This document shows, piece after piece, positions 18,860 through 27,588 of a stretch of 64,000 nt of DNA. This DNA comes from Halospeciosus flavus. Lineage in GTDB: Archaea; Halobacteriota; Halobacteria; Halobacteriales; Halobacteriaceae. The number at the start of each line of letters is the position of its first letter. The first letter of the stretch is position 1. Position numbers and translations under genes: made by a program. The notes under the pieces are model-generated. The model saw only the letters and a program-made list of their open reading frames with translations. It was not told where the DNA came from and did not search any database. The stretch lies in the NCBI RefSeq assembly GCF_029814175.1, contig NZ_CP122312.1, forward strand, positions 2,418,001-2,482,000, in the 5' to 3' direction.

Positions 18860-18883
18860 GTGTCTGTTCGCACGAACAGACAC
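18860..18883. promoter_or_regulatory. 24-base palindrome (candidate operator or hairpin)
   Basis: GTGTCTGTTCG (18860-18870) and its exact complement CGAACAGACAC (18873-18883) are separated by two bases. It lies between the ferredoxin stop and the start of the 36-codon ORF, abutting that ATG. It is followed by no T-run on the minus strand, so it fits a dimeric repressor operator at a transcription start better than a terminator. Confidence 0.55.
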
Positions 18884-18916
18884 GATTGTCACGGAAAAGT
18901 GTTGCGCGAACGGTTG

Positions 18917-19159
18917 TCACACCACCTGGTTGCCCTCGTCGTCGTACACCTCGATGGCGTCGACGGGGCAGGCACGGGCGGCGAACTTCGCGTCGAGTTC
19001 CGCGTCCTCGGGGATTTCGCGGACGAAGATACCGTCCTCGACCTCCTCGGCGTCGGCGAGGTCGGCCTTCCCCGCGTCGGTGTTCTCCTCGAAGGCGTCC
19101 CACTCGACGGTGCACTGGAACATGCCGATGCAGGTGTTCCGGTCGAATCTGACTTCCAT
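18917..19159 (-). CDS. ferredoxin, likely [3Fe-4S]
   Basis: 80 residues, a small soluble acidic electron carrier. Cluster ligands visible are Cys10 and Cys16 (NTCIGMFQC) and Cys64 (RACPVDAIEV). This three-cysteine C-x5-C ... CP pattern is that of single-cluster [3Fe-4S] ferredoxins rather than of plant-type [2Fe-2S] halophilic ferredoxins. The partner enzyme is unknown. It is divergent from nothing and sits 48 bases downstream of the Rieske gene on the same strand, so the two redox proteins may be co-transcribed. Confidence 0.85.
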   Translation of the reverse strand: MEVRFDRNTCIGMFQCTVEWDAFEENTDAGKADLADAEEVEDGIFVREIPEDAELDAKFAARACPVDAIEVYDDEGNQVV

Positions 19160-19207
19160 ACGTGGGCGTCGAACCCCGGCCCGTATAGCGTTGACGCCGT
19201 GCTCCCG

Positions 19208-19678
19208 TCAGAATCCGAGGTGCGAGGTCGAACTCGGTCCCTCATCGTCGGTTTCGCCTTCGTCGGCCTCGCCCGCGTGGTCGAAGGTGTAGTCCGGGTC
19301 GACGAGGTAGACCGTCCCGTCCTCGGTCTCGACGTCGACCGAGACGAGCGTCGTGTCGGCGGCCTCGCCGTTGTCGCAGTAGCCCGAACAGGCGTCGAAC
19401 ATCGAACCGTGTTTCGGGCAGATGATCTGTCCGTCGCGCATCGCGACGCCGAACCCGCGGTCGAGGCGCTGTGACTCGTGGGTACACCGGTTGATCCACG
19501 CCTCCACCGGTCCCGCTCCGTCGTGCTCACTCTCACTCTCGCCCGCGCGCTCGTCCGTGTCCTCGCAGGGGACGAGGACGACCTCTTCGGCGGCGCCGTA
19601 GTCGTCGCGGACGGTGAACAGCCACGACCGTTTCTCGTAGACCTCGTCGACGCTGGTGAGTTCCGTGCGGTCGACCAT
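19208..19678 (-). CDS. Rieske [2Fe-2S] protein
   Basis: 156 residues. Rieske cluster ligands are Cys65/His67 (NRCTHESQ) and Cys87/His90 (ICPKHGSMFD), as in the ferredoxin-like, soluble NirD/dioxygenase-ferredoxin group. An acidic insertion (about 39-56) precedes the first box and an acidic tail follows. There is no membrane anchor or Tat signal, so it is probably cytoplasmic rather than part of a bc complex. The start at ATG 19678 is supported by a minus-strand ACAGTTATCC element 25-34 bases upstream (19703-19712). Confidence 0.88.
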   Translation of the reverse strand: MVDRTELTSVDEVYEKRSWLFTVRDDYGAAEEVVLVPCEDTDERAGESESEHDGAGPVEAWINRCTHESQRLDRGFGVAMRDGQIICPKHGSMFDACSGYCDNGEAADTTLVSVDVETEDGTVYLVDPDYTFDHAGEADEGETDDEGPSSTSHLGF

Positions 19679-19726
19679 ACCGGTCGAAAGGGTCGGCCGC
19701 GGATAACTGTACGCCCGCGTGCGACA

Positions 19727-19734
19727 GTTTAAAC
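19727..19734 (+). promoter_or_regulatory. TATA box of hel308
   Basis: GTTTAAAC, a palindromic TATA element 26-33 bases before the hel308 ATG. Because it is symmetric it could also fire towards the Rieske gene, although that gene has a closer candidate. Confidence 0.5.
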
Positions 19735-19759
19735 CGCGGAAAGGCCCTACTCGGGTGCA

Positions 19760-22153
19760 ATGAGAGTCACGGACGTGCCCGGGGTCCCCGAGTGGCTCCC
19801 CGAGCACCTCGCCGACGAGGGCATCCAAGAACTCTACCCGCCGCAGGCCGAGGCCGTCGAGCGCGGCGTCGCCGAGGGGGAGAGTCTGGTCGCCTCCGTC
19901 CCGACGGCGTCGGGCAAGACGCTCGTCGCGGAACTCGCGATGCTCTCGGCGGTCGCGTCGGGCGGGAAAGCCCTCTACATCGTCCCCCTGCGCGCGCTCG
20001 CCGGCGAGAAGGCCCGCGAGTTCGAGCAGTTCGAGCAGTACGGCGTCTCGGTGGGCGTCTCCACCGGGAACTACGAGAGCGACGGCGACTGGCTGGGGAG
20101 TCGGGACGTCATCGTCGCGACCTCCGAGAAGGTGGACTCGCTGCTCCGCAACGGCGCGCAGTGGGTCGACGACCTCGCCTGTGTCGTCTCCGACGAGGTC
20201 CACCTCGTCGACGACAGCCACCGCGGTCCCACACTGGAGGTCACGCTCGGGAAACTCCGCCAACGCGTCGCCGACCTGCAGGTCGTCGCCCTCTCCGCGA
20301 CGGTCGGGAACGCCGACGAACTCGCCGACTGGCTCGACGCCGAACTCGTCGACTCCAGTTGGCGGCCCATCGACCTCCGGACGGGCGTCCACTACGGACA
20401 GGCGCTCCACCTCGACGACGGCACCCAGCGGGAGTTGCCGGTCGGCGGGCACGACACCCAGAGCGCAGCCATCGTCGACGACACCCTCGACGACGGCGGG
20501 TCGACCCTCGTCTTCGTCAACTCCCGGCGCAACGCCGAGGCCGAAGCCGCCCGACTCGCCGACGTCACCCGCCAGCACCTCGACGCCGAGGAGCGCGAAG
20601 CCCTCGACGGACTCGCCGCGGACATCCGCGAAGTGAGCGACACGGAGACGAGCGACGACCTGGCGGACGCCGTCGAGCGCGGCGCGGCCTACCACCACGC
20701 CGGTCTCGCCCGCGAACACCGCGAACTCGTCGAGGAGGCCTTCAGAGACCGCCTCGTGAAGGCCATCGCCGCCACGCCGACGCTCGCGGCGGGCGTCAAC
20801 ACCCCCGCGCGACGCGTCGTCGTCCGCGACTGGCGACGCTACGACGGCGACGCCGGCGGGATGAAACCCCTCGACGTCCTCGAAGTCCACCAGATGTTCG
20901 GCCGGGCCGGTCGGCCGGGTCTCGACCCCTACGGCGAGGCCGTCCTCCTCGCGGACACCCACGACGAACTCGAAGAACTGTTCGACCGCTACGTCTACGC
21001 CGAACCCGAGGCCGTCCGCTCGAAACTCGCGGCCGAACCCGCACTCCGGACGCACGTCCTCGCGACCGTCGCGACGGGGTTCGCGACGACGCGGACCGGG
21101 CTCCTCGACTTCCTCGACGAGACGTTGTACGCGACACAGACCGACGACCCACAGCGACTCGAAACCGTCACCGACGACGTCCTCGCGTACCTGGCGCGAA
21201 ACGACTTCCTCGAACGCGACGGCGACCAACTCTCGGCGACGCGCAGCGGCCACCTCGTCTCGCAACTCTACGTCGACCCGATGAGCGCGGCCGAGATCAT
21301 CCACGGACTGGAGGTGGGACCGAGCGTGGAGTCGGCGAGCGACGGCGACGGCGACGACAGTGAGACCAGTTTCCGAACCGCGAGTGAACTCGCGGCGGAC
21401 GACGACGGTGACGACGACCCCGACCCGACGCCGTTCGGACTCTACCACCTCGTCTCGCGCACCCCCGACATGTACGAACTCTACCTCCGCTCGGGCGACC
21501 GCGAAGAGTACGCCGAACTCGCCTACGAGCGCGAAGCGGAGTTGCTGGGTCGCGCCCCCTCGGAGTACGAGGACGCCCGGTGGGAGGACTGGCTCTCGGC
21601 GCTCAAGACCGCCAAACTCCTCGAAGACTGGGCGAGCGAACTCGACGAGGAGCGCATCGCCGAACGCTACGGCGTCGGTCCGGGCGACATCCGCGGGAAG
21701 GTCGAGACCGCCGAGTGGTTGCTCAACGCCGCCGAGCGACTCGCGGCCGAACTCGATCTCGGCTGTGCACCCGCGGTCCGTCGCGCCCGCAAGCGCGTCG
21801 AGTACGGCGTCCGCGAGGAACTCCTCGACCTCGCCGGTGTGCGCGAGGTGGGTCGCAAGCGCGCCCGCCGCCTCTACAACGCGGGCATCGAGTCGCGGGC
21901 CGACCTCCGCGAAGCCGACAAGTCGGTCGTGCTCGCGGCGCTCCGTGGCCGACGGAAGACCGCGGAGACAGTCCTGGAGAACGCCGGTCACGAGAACCCC
22001 TCGATGGAGGGCGTCGACGCGGACGCCGACACGGACGCGGACCCGAACGGGGACGTCGGAGCGACGTCGGCAGACGGGAGCACCGACACACCCGAACGCG
22101 CCGGAACCGACGAGTCCGGGAGCGGCCAGGCCAGTCTGGGTGATTTCGAGTGA
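19760..22153 (+). CDS. hel308: Hel308 (Ski2-like) DNA helicase with C-terminal PIP-box-like peptide
   Basis: 797 residues. Q-motif YPPQAEA (Gln29), Walker A PTASGKT (Lys53), DEVH box (145-148), SAT motif ([10 protein letters not shown]) and motif [12 protein letters not shown] are all present. The C-terminal half has the winged-helix/ratchet region and a helix-hairpin-helix ([17 protein letters not shown]). Hel308 unwinds lagging-strand forks and supports recombinational repair. An acidic insert (about 515-560) lies in the middle. The protein ends QASLGDFE (Q790, L793, F796), a consensus PCNA-interacting peptide in its usual position. It overlaps cgi121 by 4 bases. Confidence 0.95.
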   Translation: MRVTDVPGVPEWLPEHLADEGIQELYPPQAEAVERGVAEGESLVASVPTASGKTLVAELAMLSAVASGGKALYIVPLRALAGEKAREFEQFEQYGVSVGVSTGNYESDGDWLGSRDVIVATSEKVDSLLRNGAQWVDDLACVVSDEVHLVDDSHRGPTLEVTLGKLRQRVADLQVVALSATVGNADELADWLDAELVDSSWRPIDLRTGVHYGQALHLDDGTQRELPVGGHDTQSAAIVDDTLDDGGSTLVFVNSRRNAEAEAARLADVTRQHLDAEEREALDGLAADIREVSDTETSDDLADAVERGAAYHHAGLAREHRELVEEAFRDRLVKAIAATPTLAAGVNTPARRVVVRDWRRYDGDAGGMKPLDVLEVHQMFGRAGRPGLDPYGEAVLLADTHDELEELFDRYVYAEPEAVRSKLAAEPALRTHVLATVATGFATTRTGLLDFLDETLYATQTDDPQRLETVTDDVLAYLARNDFLERDGDQLSATRSGHLVSQLYVDPMSAAEIIHGLEVGPSVESASDGDGDDSETSFRTASELAADDDGDDDPDPTPFGLYHLVSRTPDMYELYLRSGDREEYAELAYEREAELLGRAPSEYEDARWEDWLSALKTAKLLEDWASELDEERIAERYGVGPGDIRGKVETAEWLLNAAERLAAELDLGCAPAVRRARKRVEYGVREELLDLAGVREVGRKRARRLYNAGIESRADLREADKSVVLAALRGRRKTAETVLENAGHENPSMEGVDADADTDADPNGDVGATSADGSTDTPERAGTDESGSGQASLGDFE

Positions 22154-22659
22154 ACTACGTCGACGGCCGACTCCACGTCACCGACCTCGACGCGTTCGTC
22201 GAGACGCTCGACGAAATCGGCGAAGAGTACGACTGTGCGGTGCAGGCCTTCGACGCGACGCGGATCGTCGACGAAGCGCACCTCCGGAGCGCCGTCGAAC
22301 ACGCGAACCGCGCGTTCGAGCGCGGCGAGAACGTCGCCCGGGAGCGGAGCGTCGAAATCCTGCTGTACGCCGCCGGGCGCCGGCAGATCTCCCGCGCGCT
22401 CGAACTCGGCGTCGCGGCCGACGAACCCGACCAGCCAGTCGTCGTGGTCGCCGACGGGGAGGACGAAGCAGACGAGACGGCCGCACTCCGCGCCGTCGAG
22501 ACGCGCGTCGACCTCGAACCCGCGTCCGTCCTCGACGAAGTCGACGAGGACGCCGTCGAGGCGTTCTTCGACATCACCGACGCCGAGCGCCGGGCGAGCA
22601 GCGCCGACCTGAGCGCGCTGGTTCGCGAGCGCGTCGCCCTCCTCGACGTCGAGAAGTGA
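22150..22659 (+). CDS. cgi121: KEOPS complex subunit Cgi121
   Basis: 169 residues. Cgi121 binds Bud32 and the tRNA 3' end in KEOPS, which makes the universal t6A modification at position 37. Family features are the N-terminal strand-rich part ([22 protein letters not shown]) and [20 protein letters not shown], where the RQI region contacts Bud32. The GTG start at 22150 overlaps the hel308 stop (GTGA), indicating coupling. Pairing with hel308 looks like gene order convenience rather than a shared pathway. Confidence 0.88.
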   Translation: MNYVDGRLHVTDLDAFVETLDEIGEEYDCAVQAFDATRIVDEAHLRSAVEHANRAFERGENVARERSVEILLYAAGRRQISRALELGVAADEPDQPVVVVADGEDEADETAALRAVETRVDLEPASVLDEVDEDAVEAFFDITDAERRASSADLSALVRERVALLDVEK

Positions 22660-22708
22660 GGGTGTGGGGGCCGGCACCGTTTTTGGCCGGGCGTCACTAG
22701 ACCCACGT

Positions 22709-23098
22709 ATGCCCGAGGACGAGCACGCGTCCGAGACGAGTCACATCGGCCGGATGGACCAGCGCGAGCGCGACCGAACCGAGCGCATCGAGGAGGAACT
22801 GCGCGAGGAACTCGACGGGCAGCAGTACCCGACGAACACGGCCGAACTCTCCCGCGAGTACGCCGAGACGATCGTCCACCTCCCACGCGATACCGAGTCG
22901 CTCGGCGACGTCTTCGACCGCCTCGCGCCCGACGAGTACGACTCCCCGCAGGACGCCCGCGAGGCCGTCCTCGGCGAACTCACGGGGACCGCCGGCTTCG
23001 AGCGCGGCGACGACTCGGAGTACAACCCCGAACGCGAACTCGACGCCCTCGAAGAGACCGAACGCGAAGAAGGGAAGAGCGAACTCGACGTCGAGTGA
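22709..23098 (+). CDS. small acidic haloarchaeal protein (DUF5789-like)
   Basis: 129 residues, very charged. An N-terminal helix rich in Asp/Glu/Arg (MDQRERDRTERIEEELREEL) leads into a compact conserved core, QQYPTNTAELSREYAETIVHLPRDTESLGDVFDRL, then an acidic tail. The core pattern (xYP..A..L......V..P.....L..V) is what I associate with DUF5789, a haloarchaeal family of unknown function. The start at ATG 22709 follows a TTTTTGG element 24-30 bases upstream. Confidence 0.75.
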   Translation: MPEDEHASETSHIGRMDQRERDRTERIEEELREELDGQQYPTNTAELSREYAETIVHLPRDTESLGDVFDRLAPDEYDSPQDAREAVLGELTGTAGFERGDDSEYNPERELDALEETEREEGKSELDVE

Positions 23099-23108
23099 CG
23101 CGCCGCCA

Positions 23109-23144
23109 CGACCCGAGTCGACGGGTCGAACGCGATTCGTTTTT
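23109..23144 (+). terminator. hairpin and T-tract terminator
   Basis: CGACCC (23109-23114) pairs with GGGTCG (23123-23128), and TTTTT follows at 23140-23144, just beyond the small acidic gene's stop at 23098. Confidence 0.5.
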
Positions 23145-23218
23145 CTGTCGTCCCGGTTCGGTGAGCGACCCGCTCCAGTCGAAACACCGCCCGCGTCCGA
23201 CCGACGGACGTCCGACGC

Positions 23219-23338
23219 TCACCGACAGAACCACACGATGAGCGCCCGGTGGTCGTCCGTCTCGGGCGGGTCGAGGAGCGTCGCCGCTCCGGACGGCGCG
23301 TCGGCCGCGTCCCAGGGGGAGTCGGGTTTCTCGGTCAT
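23219..23338 (-). CDS. possible miniprotein (39 aa)
   Basis: MTEKPDSPWDAADAPSGAAT followed by 19 residues ending in a short hydrophobic WFCR tail. Acidic and Pro-rich with haloarchaeal codon use, in a 500-base interval that has no other gene. No motif is recognised. It could be spurious. Confidence 0.35.
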   Translation of the reverse strand: MTEKPDSPWDAADAPSGAATLLDPPETDDHRALIVWFCR

Positions 23339-23595
23339 CGTCGTTCCTCGCGACGCGGTCGGAGGACGTCCGACCGCCGGACCACGGGGACGGTGGCTCG
23401 CAAGGCACTCCCACGTGGCCCAGGTCGTCGTTCTCCCGCCGTGGGGAAAGGTGTCAGCCAAGCGCGAGGTGAAAGTGAAACTGGAACGAGGGGTCGTTTC
23501 GAGTGGAACGTATTCCGGTGGTTACGCGGTCGGAATAGTCGGTGAGGGGACCCCTCCAGTCGAAGTGAAGGGGTTTCGGACGGTGAAAAGTGTCA
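23339..23595. other. gene-free stretch before tRNA-Gln
   Basis: About 250 bases without a credible ORF. It includes GTGAAAGTGAAACTGG-type A-rich direct repeats near 23470 and would receive the 3' trailer of the tRNA transcript, which reads leftward from 23596. Confidence 0.4.
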
Positions 23596-23669
23596 TAGTC
23601 CCACCAGGAGTCGAACCTGGGTCGTTGCCCCCAGAAGGCAACAGGATTGGCCAGCTACCCCATGGGACT
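23596..23669 (-). tRNA. tRNA-Gln (anticodon CUG)
   Basis: A 74-base cloverleaf on the minus strand. The acceptor AGTCCCA (5' end at 23669) pairs exactly with TGGGACT, with discriminator A at 23596. The anticodon arm is TTGCC-TTCTGGG-GGCAA, giving anticodon CTG. The T arm is CCAGG-TTCGACT-CCTGG. No intron interrupts the anticodon loop and CCA is not encoded. The T-arm and acceptor are complete, so the gene should be functional. Its probable TATA box (CATAAATC on the minus strand, about 23701-23708) overlaps the stop codon of the HNH gene upstream. Confidence 0.93.
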
Positions 23670-23703
23670 GCTACGTCTGCACTCCTCCGTAGGGGGTGGT
23701 GAT

Positions 23704-24291
23704 TTATGAGTGTTGCGAAGGAGAATCGTCGGGAATCGAGGGTACCTCGTAGTGCTCCTTCCGGTGACAGTTCGCACAGAGGACGACACAGCGTTCGATT
23801 TCGTCGCGGAGTGCCACTTTTCCGTAGCCGTAGCTGACCATGTTCGAGACGCCCAGTTCCTTCTCACCGGTGTGGTGGAAGTCAAGACAGGCGGGATCGC
23901 CCTCCCCACAGCGTGCACACTCACACTCCGCTGCCTTGTAGTCGTGGACCCAGCGACGCATCTCCGCGCGGCGACGTTCCTTCTTGTCGATTTCTTTCCG
24001 CCGGTTCTTGTAGTACCACCGTTGATTTCCCGAGATATCTTCCCAGACTTTGTCCTCAGGGAGCTCCACCCAATCGGGTTTCGGTGCAACGCTCGGACCA
24101 CCGTACTCGCTCTTGTCGTACGTCTCCAGTCCCGCGTGCTCCTTCGCGGCGTTCCACCCGCCCATCACCCGCATGATAGTCGCGGAGGCAGGTGTGTAGC
24201 CGAGCTCCTCGTACTGGGCTTTAGTGGGAGAGTCACCGAGTGTTCGAGCCGCACGTTGCAGGGCGTCGATGCACGCATCTGTCGTCGTCAT
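23704..24291 (-). CDS. HNH endonuclease with homing-endonuclease-associated repeat
   Basis: 195 residues. Residues about 5-52 (ALQRAARTLGDSPTKAQYEE ... MGGWNAAKEHAGL) match the helical homing-endonuclease-associated DNA-binding repeat. The C-terminal half is a zinc HNH nuclease: CECARCGEGDPACLDFHHTG, then CVVLCANCHRKEH, supplying two Cys pairs and the catalytic HH...H. Between them lies a very basic linker (KNRRKEIDKKERRRAEMRRW). It is freestanding rather than in an intron or intein. It is less acidic than its neighbours, which suggests acquisition by transfer. The stop is 34 bases from the 5' end of tRNA-Gln. The start chosen is ATG 24291. Confidence 0.85.
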   Translation of the reverse strand: MTTTDACIDALQRAARTLGDSPTKAQYEELGYTPASATIMRVMGGWNAAKEHAGLETYDKSEYGGPSVAPKPDWVELPEDKVWEDISGNQRWYYKNRRKEIDKKERRRAEMRRWVHDYKAAECECARCGEGDPACLDFHHTGEKELGVSNMVSYGYGKVALRDEIERCVVLCANCHRKEHYEVPSIPDDSPSQHS

Positions 24292-25205
24292 GGTCAGAGG
24301 GCACGACACGCCGTCGCGCTCACTAGTTGAGCGCGACCGGAGAAAAGCATCCGGACGCAACACGTCATGTATCATCGGATGCAAGCGCGTGTCCGGCTGC
24401 GAAATTACGAGAATAGCAGCCGGAGAGAGGGCAGAAGCGCGTCTCAACCCGACACGTCGCGTTCACAATCGGCCGTCGTCCCCGCAAGATACCTATTCAG
24501 AAGGTGATGAACGCGACTGTGGAGACGGTCTCCAGACGAATCCAGGCGCTCCTGTCGAGGGCAAATCACGTACCTGCGCCGTAGTCGCCGGCTGCTCGCG
24601 TGACAGCACTCCCGACAGTCCCACCTGAGTCTCACTCTCGTCACGGGTTCACAATCGGTCCACGTGTGGTGGTTTCCTCTAATAGTGAACCGCACTGGAA
24701 GCGACTCCGGCGCCCCCACCGCGCGCGAAACACGGTCGAATGCGGCCTGTGGGAAATCCCCTTAACCCCTCGAGTGATCCGACCACGGCGAGGGCATCAC
24801 TTCCACCACAAGAACGGAGGCCGACCTGGAGAGATTCATCCACTGCAAGACTCAACACGACTGTACTAGGGGGGAATCCGGATGATTGTGAACGCGCGGA
24901 AAGAGGGCGAGACGATTTGTCGGGCGACGACTGGCCCCTGTTCAGGGCCGAGGTGGGTGTGAACCACACTAACGTGGCAAGGGTGATCAGTTTATCATCC
25001 GTGTGGGAGAGACGTCGGAAGCGGTCGGCGTGCCATGATAGACGGTGACGACGGTGCAGACGGACGACCGACACTGAGGTGGAATTCACCGGATACTGTG
25101 CTGTCCCAGCAACTACGGCCCTTCACCTTCACTTCTTCTCCTCGATATCCCCTCATTCGTGCGTATATCGCCGGATATTTTACTTTGAGTTGTACACATA
25201 GGCGT
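24292..25205. other. long gene-free region upstream of the HNH gene and purO
   Basis: Some 900 bases with no ORF of haloarchaeal character and visibly lower GC, particularly after 24850. A stretch near 24797-24832 reads HHFHHKNG in one frame, reminiscent of an HNH active site, but without flanking support. At the right end ATATTTTACTT (25175-25185) is a strong TATA candidate for purO. It could be decayed mobile DNA associated with the HNH gene or an untranslated RNA locus; I cannot decide from sequence alone. Confidence 0.4.
25175..25185 (+). promoter_or_regulatory. TATA box of purO
   Basis: ATATTTTACTT sits 21-31 bases before ATG 25206, in an AT-rich patch preceded by GTATATCG. Confidence 0.5.
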
Positions 25206-25790
25206 ATGTACGTTGGACGTTTCGTCGTCGTCGGTCCCGACATCGCCGCCTACCGCGTCTCCTCTCGGTCGTTCCCGAACCGGAAGGTCGTCGAGAACGA
25301 CGGGACGCTCGCCGTCGTCCCGACCACCGAGACGGACCCGGAGAACCCCTACGTCTCCTATAACTGCCTGCGGACGACCGAAGACGGGTCGGCCGCCGTC
25401 GTCGCGAACGGAACCCACACCGACCCCATCACCGAGAAACTGGACCTCGGCTACCCGGCCCGCGACGCCCTCGCGGAGTCGCTGCTCGCGCTGGACTACG
25501 AGAAAGACGACTACGACACGCCGCGCATCGCCGGCGTCGTCGGCGAGGAGGGCGCCTACGTCGGGATCGTCCGGAAGGACGCCCTGCTCGTCGAGGCGGT
25601 CGAGGAGCCGACGCTCGTCGCGACCTACGAGAAGGACGCACCCGAGCCGTACGCGTTGGAAGCCGAGAACGCCGAAGACGCGGCCCGCGAGGTGTACGAG
25701 GCCGACTTCGAGCACGCCGTCTGTGCGGCCGCCGCTGCGCCGACCGACGACGGGTTCGAACGGGCACGCTACAACGGCGACGCCGAGTAG
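25206..25790 (+). CDS. purO: archaeal IMP cyclohydrolase PurO
   Basis: 194 residues. PurO closes FAICAR to IMP, the last step of purine synthesis in archaea that lack bacterial-type PurH cyclohydrolase. Family marks are the N-terminal [10 protein letters not shown] and [11 protein letters not shown] segments, the FNGT-like [10 protein letters not shown], and [13 protein letters not shown] [19 protein letters not shown]. Length is normal. I chose ATG 25206 because it fits the TATA box and the family N-terminus. It is a single gene. Confidence 0.92.
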   Translation: MYVGRFVVVGPDIAAYRVSSRSFPNRKVVENDGTLAVVPTTETDPENPYVSYNCLRTTEDGSAAVVANGTHTDPITEKLDLGYPARDALAESLLALDYEKDDYDTPRIAGVVGEEGAYVGIVRKDALLVEAVEEPTLVATYEKDAPEPYALEAENAEDAAREVYEADFEHAVCAAAAAPTDDGFERARYNGDAE

Positions 25791-25844
25791 CCGGCGTCTG
25801 TCCCAGGCCGTGCGGTTAAGGGTTCGCCGGACGGAGTCGTCGGT

Positions 25845-26504
25845 ATGCGTCTGGGGATCATCTCGGACATCCACGCGAACCGGGTCGCACTCGACGCGGT
25901 CCTCGCCGACATGCCGCCGGTCGAGCAGGTCGTGTGCGCCGGTGACGTCGTCGGCTACAACCCGTGGCCCGAGGAGTGCGTCGAGGCGGTACGCGAGCGA
26001 GCCGTCCCGACCGTGATGGGCAACCACGACCGGAAGGTCGCCACCGGGACCAACTTCGGCGGGAACCGGATGGCACAGGCGGGCGTCCGCCTCGCCAGCA
26101 GGGCGCTCTCCCCCGAACAGAAGCAGTGGTTGAGCGCGCTTCCGGCAGAGCGACGGGTCGCCGACGGCCGGGTGAAGGTCGTCCACGGCCACCCGGCGAA
26201 CCCGGACCGCTACACCTACCCCGAGGAGTTCTCTCCCCGACTGCTGGGCGACGAGGACGTCCTCGTGATGGGGCACACGCACGTCCAGCACCACGAAGTG
26301 TACGACGAGGGCGTCGTGTTGAACCCGGGGAGCGTCGGTCAACCCCGCGACGAAGACCCGCGGGCGGCCTACGCGGTCGTCGACCTGGACGACCTGTCGG
26401 TCGACGAGCACCACGTCGAGTACGACGTCGACGCCGTCGCCGCGGCCGTCGAAGACGCGGATCTCCCGGCCCGGACGGCCGAGCGGTTACGAGAGGGCCG
26501 GTAG
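25845..26504 (+). CDS. metallophosphoesterase (calcineurin-like, YfcE/MJ0936 type)
   Basis: 219 residues. Two-metal phosphoesterase motifs are all visible: DIHAN (8-12), GDVVGYNPWP (GD pair), GNHD, HGHP and GHTHVQHH. This subgroup contains phosphodiesterases acting on small substrates such as cyclic nucleotides or bis-pNPP; the physiological substrate is unknown. It follows purO by 54 bases on the same strand and may share its transcript. Confidence 0.88.
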   Translation: MRLGIISDIHANRVALDAVLADMPPVEQVVCAGDVVGYNPWPEECVEAVRERAVPTVMGNHDRKVATGTNFGGNRMAQAGVRLASRALSPEQKQWLSALPAERRVADGRVKVVHGHPANPDRYTYPEEFSPRLLGDEDVLVMGHTHVQHHEVYDEGVVLNPGSVGQPRDEDPRAAYAVVDLDDLSVDEHHVEYDVDAVAAAVEDADLPARTAERLREGR

Positions 26505-26524
26505 CCGGGGCAGACCGGAAGTGC

Positions 26525-27103
26525 TCAGAACTCGACGTCGACGTGACCGTCTTCGTCGACTTCGATGGCGCCCGAACAGAGTTCGCGGAAGCGTTCGATG
26601 GTCTCCGCGTCGTGGACCTCCGTGGAGACGTGGAAGAGACCGACCGCGTCGTGTTCTTCGAGGAGGTCGACGATCCGTGAGAGGGCCTCGACGGCCGCGT
26701 CGTCGTCGGCGTAGTAGGCGAGTTCGGTGATGGAGTCGAAACTGACCCGTCGCTTGCCGTCGTTCTCCGAGAGGAAGGATTCGGTGACGTCGACGATGCC
26801 GTCGACGTCTTCGGGGCGGGAGACGTAGTGGATGTTGTCCGCGCTCCGACGGGAATAACCCCGTTCGACGCTCAGCGTGTCGAGGATGTCCGCGCGCGAC
26901 TCCTCGACGTCGTAGTAGTCGAGTTTCTGCTGGACCTCGCGGGCCGACGTCCGCGTCGAGATGACGAGGAAGCGGTCGGTGTCGGCCTTGAGGAACTCGG
27001 TGTCGATTCGATCCGTCTCGGCAGTACTCGGGTGGAGAAGCAGGATGGCGGTGCCCCCGGGAACCGTCGCCGGCGACTCGCCGATGTCGAGCCGATAGTC
27101 CAT
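26525..27103 (-). CDS. RAD55/KaiC-like domain protein lacking a P-loop
   Basis: 192 residues with the RecA/KaiC fold pattern of haloarchaeal RAD55-like ATPases: strand AILLLHP, FLVISTRTSAREVQQKLDYY, a Walker B-like RRVSFDSITELAYY, and the C-terminal LFHVSTEVHDAETIERFREL. Where Walker A should be, the sequence is LLHPSTAETDRID, with no GxxxxGK[ST], so nucleotide binding by the usual site is doubtful. It could be a regulatory partner of an active RAD55-family ATPase. Start at ATG 27103, with an AAGTTCGGT element upstream. Confidence 0.7.
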   Translation of the reverse strand: MDYRLDIGESPATVPGGTAILLLHPSTAETDRIDTEFLKADTDRFLVISTRTSAREVQQKLDYYDVEESRADILDTLSVERGYSRRSADNIHYVSRPEDVDGIVDVTESFLSENDGKRRVSFDSITELAYYADDDAAVEALSRIVDLLEEHDAVGLFHVSTEVHDAETIERFRELCSGAIEVDEDGHVDVEF

Positions 27104-27150
27104 ACGTCCACAACCGACCCACCGAACTTAATTCGTGAGGGTCGGTCCGG

Positions 27151-27588
27151 TCAGAAGACGGAGTCGGCGGTCGCGGCGCCGACGACGGAGAAGATGGCGC
27201 CGACGCTCGACGCCTTCAACGCGAGGATGGTGACGGAGAGCGGCGTCTCGGGCACACCGATGGCGTCGGCGAACGTCCGTGGCGCCTTGAGGGCGAGGGC
27301 GAGGACGAGCACCGACCCGAAGGCGACGACCATCAGCGAGATGAAGCGAATCGGGACACCGCCGACCTCGGCTTCGCGCTCCGGGTCCCGACCGGCGTCG
27401 GCCTTGTAGAGGGCGCCGTAGCCGATGGCGAAGACGATGGATACCGTGGTGAGGACGTGGAGCCACGACATCTCGCTGGCCAGGACCCACACCTCCTCGG
27501 TGACGACGAACGGTCCCGCGAGGAGGAAGCCACCGACGACCTGTTGGGCCGTGTCCGCGAGCGCGTAGCGCTTGTTGCGACCGACCAT
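27151..27588 (-). CDS. DUF2391 integral membrane protein
   Basis: 145 residues with four hydrophobic segments (about 16-37, 42-61, 78-104 and 118-143) and the conserved N-terminal QVVGGFLLAGPFVVTEEVW, which I associate with the DUF2391 family. The function is unknown. The start at ATG 27588 is the only sensible one. It lies 47 bases upstream of the RAD55-like gene on the same strand, so a two-gene operon is possible. Confidence 0.75.
   Translation of the reverse strand: MVGRNKRYALADTAQQVVGGFLLAGPFVVTEEVWVLASEMSWLHVLTTVSIVFAIGYGALYKADAGRDPEREAEVGGVPIRFISLMVVAFGSVLVLALALKAPRTFADAIGVPETPLSVTILALKASSVGAIFSVVGAATADSVF

Noticed and set aside
19679..21991. A very long open frame on the minus strand opposite hel308, continuous with the Rieske gene
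   Set aside because: GC-rich, codon-biased genes leave the opposite strand open. Its composition (Val/Arg/Gly-rich) is unlike haloarchaeal proteins, and hel308 has all its motifs. The true Rieske start is ATG 19678.
23596..23669. tRNA-Gln as an integration site for an element
   Set aside because: I found no duplicate of the tRNA 3' end nearby and no integrase gene; the HNH gene is on the 5' side, where integrases do not normally insert.
24797..24832. HHFHHKNG peptide suggesting a second HNH nuclease remnant
   Set aside because: Only a short match in a frame with no surrounding similarity and no partner cysteines.
24292..25205. CRISPR array or tRNA-like structure in the gene-free stretch
   Set aside because: No regularly spaced repeats and no cloverleaf could be found by eye.
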